Source of the DNA: DAOVXM01 sp963746255
GTDB lineage: Bacteria > Chloroflexota > Anaerolineae > Anaerolineales > UBA4823
Reading direction: 5' to 3'
Length of the DNA stretch: 64,000 bases
Assembly: GCA_963746255.1 (NCBI GenBank)
Contig: CAVVAJ010000001.1
Span: 620,001 to 684,000 of the forward strand
This document shows, piece by piece, positions 59,957-64,000 of the stretch. A program made the translations under genes and the position numbers. Below the pieces are notes generated by a model. It was not told the DNA's origin. It saw nothing but the letters and a program-made list of their open reading frames with translations, and made no database searches. Position 1 is the first letter of the stretch, and every line of letters starts with the position of its first letter.

Positions 59957-60874
59957 ATGACTGAACCCATCATAACAGTGCAGAACTTCACTAAGACCTA
60001 CGGCGACTTTGTTGCCGTGCAGGATATCAGCTTCACGGTCCAACGCGGCGAGATTTTCGGACTGCTCGGCCCCAACGGTGCCGGCAAGACCAGCACGCTC
60101 GAAAGCCTAGAAGGGCTGCGCGATGCAAACGGCGGTTCGCTTTCTATCGCGGGCGTCGACCCGGCGCGCGAACCGCACAAGCTGAGCAACGTGATCGGTG
60201 TACAGCTGCAGTCCTCCGGTTTACCGGAAACGATAACGCCCGACGAAGCGATGAAGTTGTTCTGCGCTTACCACGATGTAGCACCACGTTTTGATCTGCT
60301 CGAGCGGCTTGGGCTGCAAGATAAGCGTGAAACCCAATTTCACGGACTATCCACTGGCCAACAACGCCGCTTAGCATTGGCCTTAGCCGTTGCCCACGAG
60401 CCGCCAGTGCTCTTCCTGGATGAGCCGACCGCAGGGCTGGATGTCCCATCCCGGGTTGAGCTGCACAGCATGATGCGCGAACTGCAGTCAAACGGGACCA
60501 CGACTATCCTGGCTACGCATGATATGGCGGAAGCAGAGGAGCTGTCCGATCGAGTGGCAATCCTGCTGAAAGGTAAGATTGTCTCCACCGGGACGCCGCT
60601 GGATATCACAGCTACCGGCGCTGGGTTGACTAAAGTCTCGGTCCGAGTGGAGAATTCCACCCTTGATGACCCGCAACTTCATTTCCCGGCGGTCAGCCAG
60701 CAAACATTCAAGGAAGACTATCATATCTATTTCACAACCGATGTCGGCCCAACCGTTTCAGCAATTATTAAGCACATCGAGGTGCGCCAGGACAAGCTGA
60801 TCGATCTGCGTGTACAGCGCCCATCATTAGAAGACCGCTTCCTGGAGCTCACCAACATTGGAGGTGCCCAATGA
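59957..60874 (+). CDS. ABC-2 exporter ATP-binding protein
   Basis: 305 residues from the ATG at 59957 (GGAGG upstream with 7 bases). Walker A is GPNGAGKTS, the signature is LSTGQQRR, Walker B is VLFLDEPTAGLD, and the switch His is in LATHD. It belongs to the CcmA/YadH-type exporters. The stop overlaps the permease ATG (ATGA). Confidence 0.93.
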   Translation: MTEPIITVQNFTKTYGDFVAVQDISFTVQRGEIFGLLGPNGAGKTSTLESLEGLRDANGGSLSIAGVDPAREPHKLSNVIGVQLQSSGLPETITPDEAMKLFCAYHDVAPRFDLLERLGLQDKRETQFHGLSTGQQRRLALALAVAHEPPVLFLDEPTAGLDVPSRVELHSMMRELQSNGTTTILATHDMAEAEELSDRVAILLKGKIVSTGTPLDITATGAGLTKVSVRVENSTLDDPQLHFPAVSQQTFKEDYHIYFTTDVGPTVSAIIKHIEVRQDKLIDLRVQRPSLEDRFLELTNIGGAQ

Positions 60875-61686
60875 ACGCCTTCGTACAGCATTTTTCTTTC
60901 GAATTCCGCACTGGAGTGCGCAATAAAAATCTACTGCTCTTAAACTACCTATTCCCGCTTGGTTTCTACTTGATGATGGGTTTTATCATGGTCGGGATCA
61001 ACCCGCTCTTCCAGAAAGACTTGATCCCCGCGATGGTCGTATTTGCCGTCCTAGCCGCGACATTGCTCGGGATACCCGACCCACTCGTCACAGCCCGCGA
61101 AAATGGCATATTCCGCAGCTATAAGATCAATGGCGTACCGGCCTTATCGATCCTCCTAATCCCTGCGTTAACCACTATCCTGCACCTAGTCATCGTGACG
61201 GCCATCATCGTGATCAGCGCGCCGCTGCTTTTCGATGCACCCTTGCCGGTAAACTGGATTTATTTCTCGGTGACATTTTTCGCACTAGCATTCGCCTGCA
61301 GCGGGATTGCGATCCTAATCGGTGTTGTCTCAGCCAGCTCAAGGGTAACCGTGCTGTACTCACAGCTGATCTTCCTCCCTTCGATGCTATTGGGTGGACT
61401 CATGCTGCCTTATAGTATGCTGCCAACGGCTGCCGCTCAAGCAGCCCAACTCTTCCCGGCTACCCACGCGATGAATGCTATGCGCGGCTTGGTGATGGGC
61501 AGCGGCGCTGATTTCAATGTCTGGCTATCTATCGGCACATTAACAATTAGTGGTTTTCTTGCATATGGTCTGGCACTATATCTATTCTCATGGGACCGCC
61601 ATAACGCCGCCCGGCGCGCCCACCCAGTGGTCGCACTGCTGGTGCTGCTTCCCTATTTTGCTGGCATCGTCATAACTTTTCTATAG
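60871..61686 (+). CDS. ABC-2 type exporter permease
   Basis: 271 residues with six to seven hydrophobic segments of the ABC-2 membrane fold; VTARENGIFRSYKINGVP is the cytoplasmic coupling region. It is translationally coupled to the ATPase by a 4-base overlap. The cargo is not known. Confidence 0.9.
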   Translation: MNAFVQHFSFEFRTGVRNKNLLLLNYLFPLGFYLMMGFIMVGINPLFQKDLIPAMVVFAVLAATLLGIPDPLVTARENGIFRSYKINGVPALSILLIPALTTILHLVIVTAIIVISAPLLFDAPLPVNWIYFSVTFFALAFACSGIAILIGVVSASSRVTVLYSQLIFLPSMLLGGLMLPYSMLPTAAAQAAQLFPATHAMNAMRGLVMGSGADFNVWLSIGTLTISGFLAYGLALYLFSWDRHNAARRAHPVVALLVLLPYFAGIVITFL

Positions 61687-61746
61687 ATAGAAACCCCTGA
61701 GCGGTAATCTTCACCGCCACCCACCCATCCTCAGGAGGTCTCGGTC

Positions 61747-63066
61747 ATGAAAGCCCGTATCGTTCCCATTTACTTCGAGACCGGACGCGACCTTGAATTT
61801 GACATACAGCTCAGCCGTCTGCGGCGGATGCTCTCAGCAGAGGTGGAGTTTTTGGAACCGGTCGCATTGGGGAGTGATCTGCCCGATTGCGAAGCAGCGC
61901 TGTTTCCCCAACTGTTAGGTGAGGCATACCGCCAAGCTGACTGCTACAAGGCGCTGCACGTACCGGTGCTGGTCATCACTTCCGAATTCGGTACTATGGC
62001 GATGTGGGATTGGGAGATCTGCAGCTATCTGCGGGAGATCGGAGTAAACATCTTGGCACCGTACAACCTGGAGCAGGCAAAACACATCTGCCGGGCGCTG
62101 GGTGCCAGACGCGCACTGAAAGGGGGGAAGTTCATCGTCTTCCAGGATAATCCAGGATCTGGGTACCAACCGGAGATCTTTAAACGCTTCTACTGGTGGG
62201 AAGATGAATGCACCCAACGAATGCTGGCTAAATTTGGCTTGACGATCGAAAAACGCAGTTACAAGGAATTTGGTGCCGCCGCGAAAAACATCCCCGACCG
62301 CCAAGTCGCACTAGTTGTTGGAAATAAAGCTATCCCATGCAACAGCTTGACCCCGCATTCATTGAACTCGGCGGGTAAGATCTATATCGCAGTGCAGCAC
62401 GAACTTGCAGGTGAAAACAATGTGCTCGGTGTGGGCATCAACTGCTTGAATGAATCGCACTTTTCTGACAGCACCCCCTGTCTGGCATTCAATTTACTGT
62501 ACGAAGAACAGCAGCTTATCTGGGGGTGTGAAGCCGATACTCTCGCGATGCTCACCAAGTATATTGTCCATAAGTCGCTCAACGTACCGATCATGATGAC
62601 CAACCTGTATCCGTTCTTGATGGACCAAGCCGCCTTAAAGCACGAACGTATAGCGGCTTTCCCAGAGATGGGCACACCAGCAGAAAACCACGTCCTATTA
62701 GCCCACTGCGGCTACCTTGGAGTGCTGCCACAATCTTTCGCGATCGAATGGTGTCTCAGGCCGAGGGTGCTGGCGATCGTCGATGAGGATGCGTGTGCCA
62801 TCGATGCCCGCCTGCCAATCGGAGATGCAACGATGGTGAAACTGGGACCCAATCTGGACAAGATCACTGTTATAGAAGGGGAATTATGTGGTTATGCGCA
62901 GTTCCCAGGGTCAGACTGCTTGAATGGCGGCGTGATGCGCGTCGCGGACGGGCATAAGCTGATGAGAAGCTTAACTTCACACCACACTCTGCTGACAACC
63001 GGACACAATTTAAACGACCTCGAATTTATCGCTCCGATCTTTGATATCGAGATCGAAGTCTTGTAG
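61747..63066 (+). CDS. L-fucose/L-arabinose isomerase-like protein
   Basis: 439 residues. AGGAGG precedes the ATG. The sequence resembles COG2407 (L-fucose isomerase and related proteins): an N-terminal Rossmann-like domain with PQLLGEAYRQADCYK and SEFGTMAMWDWE, then a C-terminal domain with NLYPFLMDQAALKHERIAAF and ENHVLLAHCGYLGVLP. Metal ligands in true isomerases (Glu, Asp, His) are probably the acidic residues near residues 250 and 290, but I did not confirm them. It follows the exporter by 60 bases and could be in its operon. Confidence 0.7.
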   Translation: MKARIVPIYFETGRDLEFDIQLSRLRRMLSAEVEFLEPVALGSDLPDCEAALFPQLLGEAYRQADCYKALHVPVLVITSEFGTMAMWDWEICSYLREIGVNILAPYNLEQAKHICRALGARRALKGGKFIVFQDNPGSGYQPEIFKRFYWWEDECTQRMLAKFGLTIEKRSYKEFGAAAKNIPDRQVALVVGNKAIPCNSLTPHSLNSAGKIYIAVQHELAGENNVLGVGINCLNESHFSDSTPCLAFNLLYEEQQLIWGCEADTLAMLTKYIVHKSLNVPIMMTNLYPFLMDQAALKHERIAAFPEMGTPAENHVLLAHCGYLGVLPQSFAIEWCLRPRVLAIVDEDACAIDARLPIGDATMVKLGPNLDKITVIEGELCGYAQFPGSDCLNGGVMRVADGHKLMRSLTSHHTLLTTGHNLNDLEFIAPIFDIEIEVL

Positions 63067-63102
63067 CGAACTATTGAATAAAAACTATTCTGCCGATGAA
63101 CC

Positions 63103-63615
63103 ATGAATGAACGCCAGGAAGTGCCCGTAAAATCGCTATCGATCGCGGCTTATATATGCCGGATTAAAGGAGGGGCTTGTCAGCATCTCATCCTCCAACG
63201 TGTGCCAGGCCATTTAGGCGAGACCTGGCAGATGGTATCGGGTGTGCTGGAAACAGGTGAAACGGCTCTCCAGGCGGCATTACGGGAAATCAATGAGGAG
63301 ACGGGTCTGGTACCGGAACGTTTCTTCTCGGCAAATATGCTGGAAGGGTTTTACGAAATCCAGCAGAACTGTATTAATCTGGTACCCGTATTCGTTGGGT
63401 TTGTCAACCCAGACCAGCACGTACGTCTATCGCATGAGCACCAGAGGTATCGTTGGGTTACAGCCGACGAGGCCGCGGATTACCTAGTTTTCCCGCACCA
63501 ACTTGAGACGATCCAATTTATTGAAGTGAATTTCGTCGATGAGCCGCCAAACCCACTATTAGAGATCGATCTGACAGCCGTAGAAAAAGCCTCCCTGGTA
63601 GACACCGAAGATTGA
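63103..63615 (+). CDS. Nudix hydrolase
   Basis: 170 residues. A complete Nudix box GVLETGETALQAALREINEE followed by TGL lies at residues 47-69. The ATG at 63103 lies 36 bases after the preceding stop. Nudix proteins cleave X-linked nucleoside diphosphates; the substrate is unknown. Confidence 0.92.
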   Translation: MNERQEVPVKSLSIAAYICRIKGGACQHLILQRVPGHLGETWQMVSGVLETGETALQAALREINEETGLVPERFFSANMLEGFYEIQQNCINLVPVFVGFVNPDQHVRLSHEHQRYRWVTADEAADYLVFPHQLETIQFIEVNFVDEPPNPLLEIDLTAVEKASLVDTED

Positions 63616-63617
63616 CG

Positions 63618-64000
63618 GTGCACCGTAAACTGCTACATGCCATTATTATTCTACCTGGGATTGTGCTGTTGATCATCCCGGTTTTGATCGTATGGCTCAC
63701 TAGCGGGACACCCAACGCCGCCGTTCTTGCCCAACCGCGGCAGATAATATTCTGGCTTGGGTTGGTCGTGATTGCTGCCGGTCTTGGCCTCGCGATATGG
63801 AACGCGCTGCGGGGCCTGAGGTATGGCAAGGGAACACCAGTAGTATGGGACCCACCTCAGAAACTGGTTATCCGAGGACCCTACCGCCACGTCCGAAGCC
63901 CGATGATTAGCGGTGTACTACTCATGCTGCTCGGTGTTGAGCTGCTGCTTCAATCCCTGCTGCTCACGTTATGGTGGCTAATCTTCCTGCTAAGGACTAT
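63618..64000 (+). CDS. ICMT-like membrane methyltransferase, 3' partial
   Basis: 127 codons from a GTG at 63618; the gene runs past the window. Three membrane segments and VIRGPYRHVRSPMISGVLLM, the SAM-binding motif of the isoprenylcysteine carboxyl methyltransferase family, are present. It is 2 bases after the Nudix stop, so co-transcribed. Confidence 0.78.
   Translation, partial: MHRKLLHAIIILPGIVLLIIPVLIVWLTSGTPNAAVLAQPRQIIFWLGLVVIAAGLGLAIWNALRGLRYGKGTPVVWDPPQKLVIRGPYRHVRSPMISGVLLMLLGVELLLQSLLLTLWWLIFLLRT

Overview
The window looks like a chromosomal segment of a Chloroflexota bacterium, probably Anaerolineae. This rests on the mix of gene types, not on a marker gene: lipoprotein solute-binding proteins with repetitive linkers, large sets of intracellular glycosidases, secreted beta-helix proteins carrying a YLPL/FLPM-type motif, M6 metalloproteases and DUF2202 and YbaY/META lipoproteins. 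No rRNA, tRNA, CRISPR array, integrase or transposase was recognised.

Layout. 1-3972 (+): the end of a URO-D-family gene, then a sugar ABC importer (binding protein, ATPase, permease). 4031-7474 (-): a GH4 phospho-glycosidase, a BadF/GlcNAc-type kinase and a transglutaminase-like lipoprotein. 7674-8495 (+): a DUF2202 lipoprotein. 8578-24874 (-): one long catabolic cluster, in transcription order LacI regulator, Opp-type binding protein, two permeases, two ATPases, GH2 beta-mannosidase, GH3, GH1 and GH94. A GH130 phosphorylase is divergent from lacI (25114-26087 +). Two perfect LacI-type palindromes lie in the divergent region. None of the glycosidases has a signal peptide, so imported beta-linked oligosaccharides (manno-, gluco- or glucomanno-) appear to be cut in the cytoplasm by hydrolysis and phosphorolysis.

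26-33 kb holds single housekeeping or accessory genes: ADP-ribosylglycohydrolase, an ICMT-like methyltransferase, an alpha/beta hydrolase, an F420-type oxidoreductase, an OYE-family oxidoreductase and RidA. It also holds a candidate structured RNA at 30814-31016. 32.8-37.1 kb encodes two secreted beta-helix proteins, one fused to a seven-repeat propeller. 37.5-48.8 kb holds HAD phosphatases, GNAT acetyltransferases, a tandem pair of M6 proteases with duplicated terminators and flanking hairpin repeats, an Asp/Glu racemase and a B3/B4-domain protein. 48.9-64 kb holds a Gmad2-META-YbaY membrane-anchored protein, a membrane-protein/winged-helix operon with a 31-bp palindrome at its promoter, a Gfo/Idh/MocA oxidoreductase, a Dabb protein, a toroid-fold protein, an MFS transporter, an ABC-2 exporter followed by an L-fucose-isomerase-like protein, a Nudix hydrolase and a partial ICMT-like gene.

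Many genes between 12.6 and 52.7 kb carry single-base indels, while 0.7-12.4 kb and 53-64 kb are clean. Where I aligned the broken frames base by base, about 22 lesions need one base removed and about 4 need one added. There are almost no substitution-type nonsense changes. This pattern fits insertion-biased sequencing error better than gene decay, so I annotate these loci as full-length genes with frameshifts.
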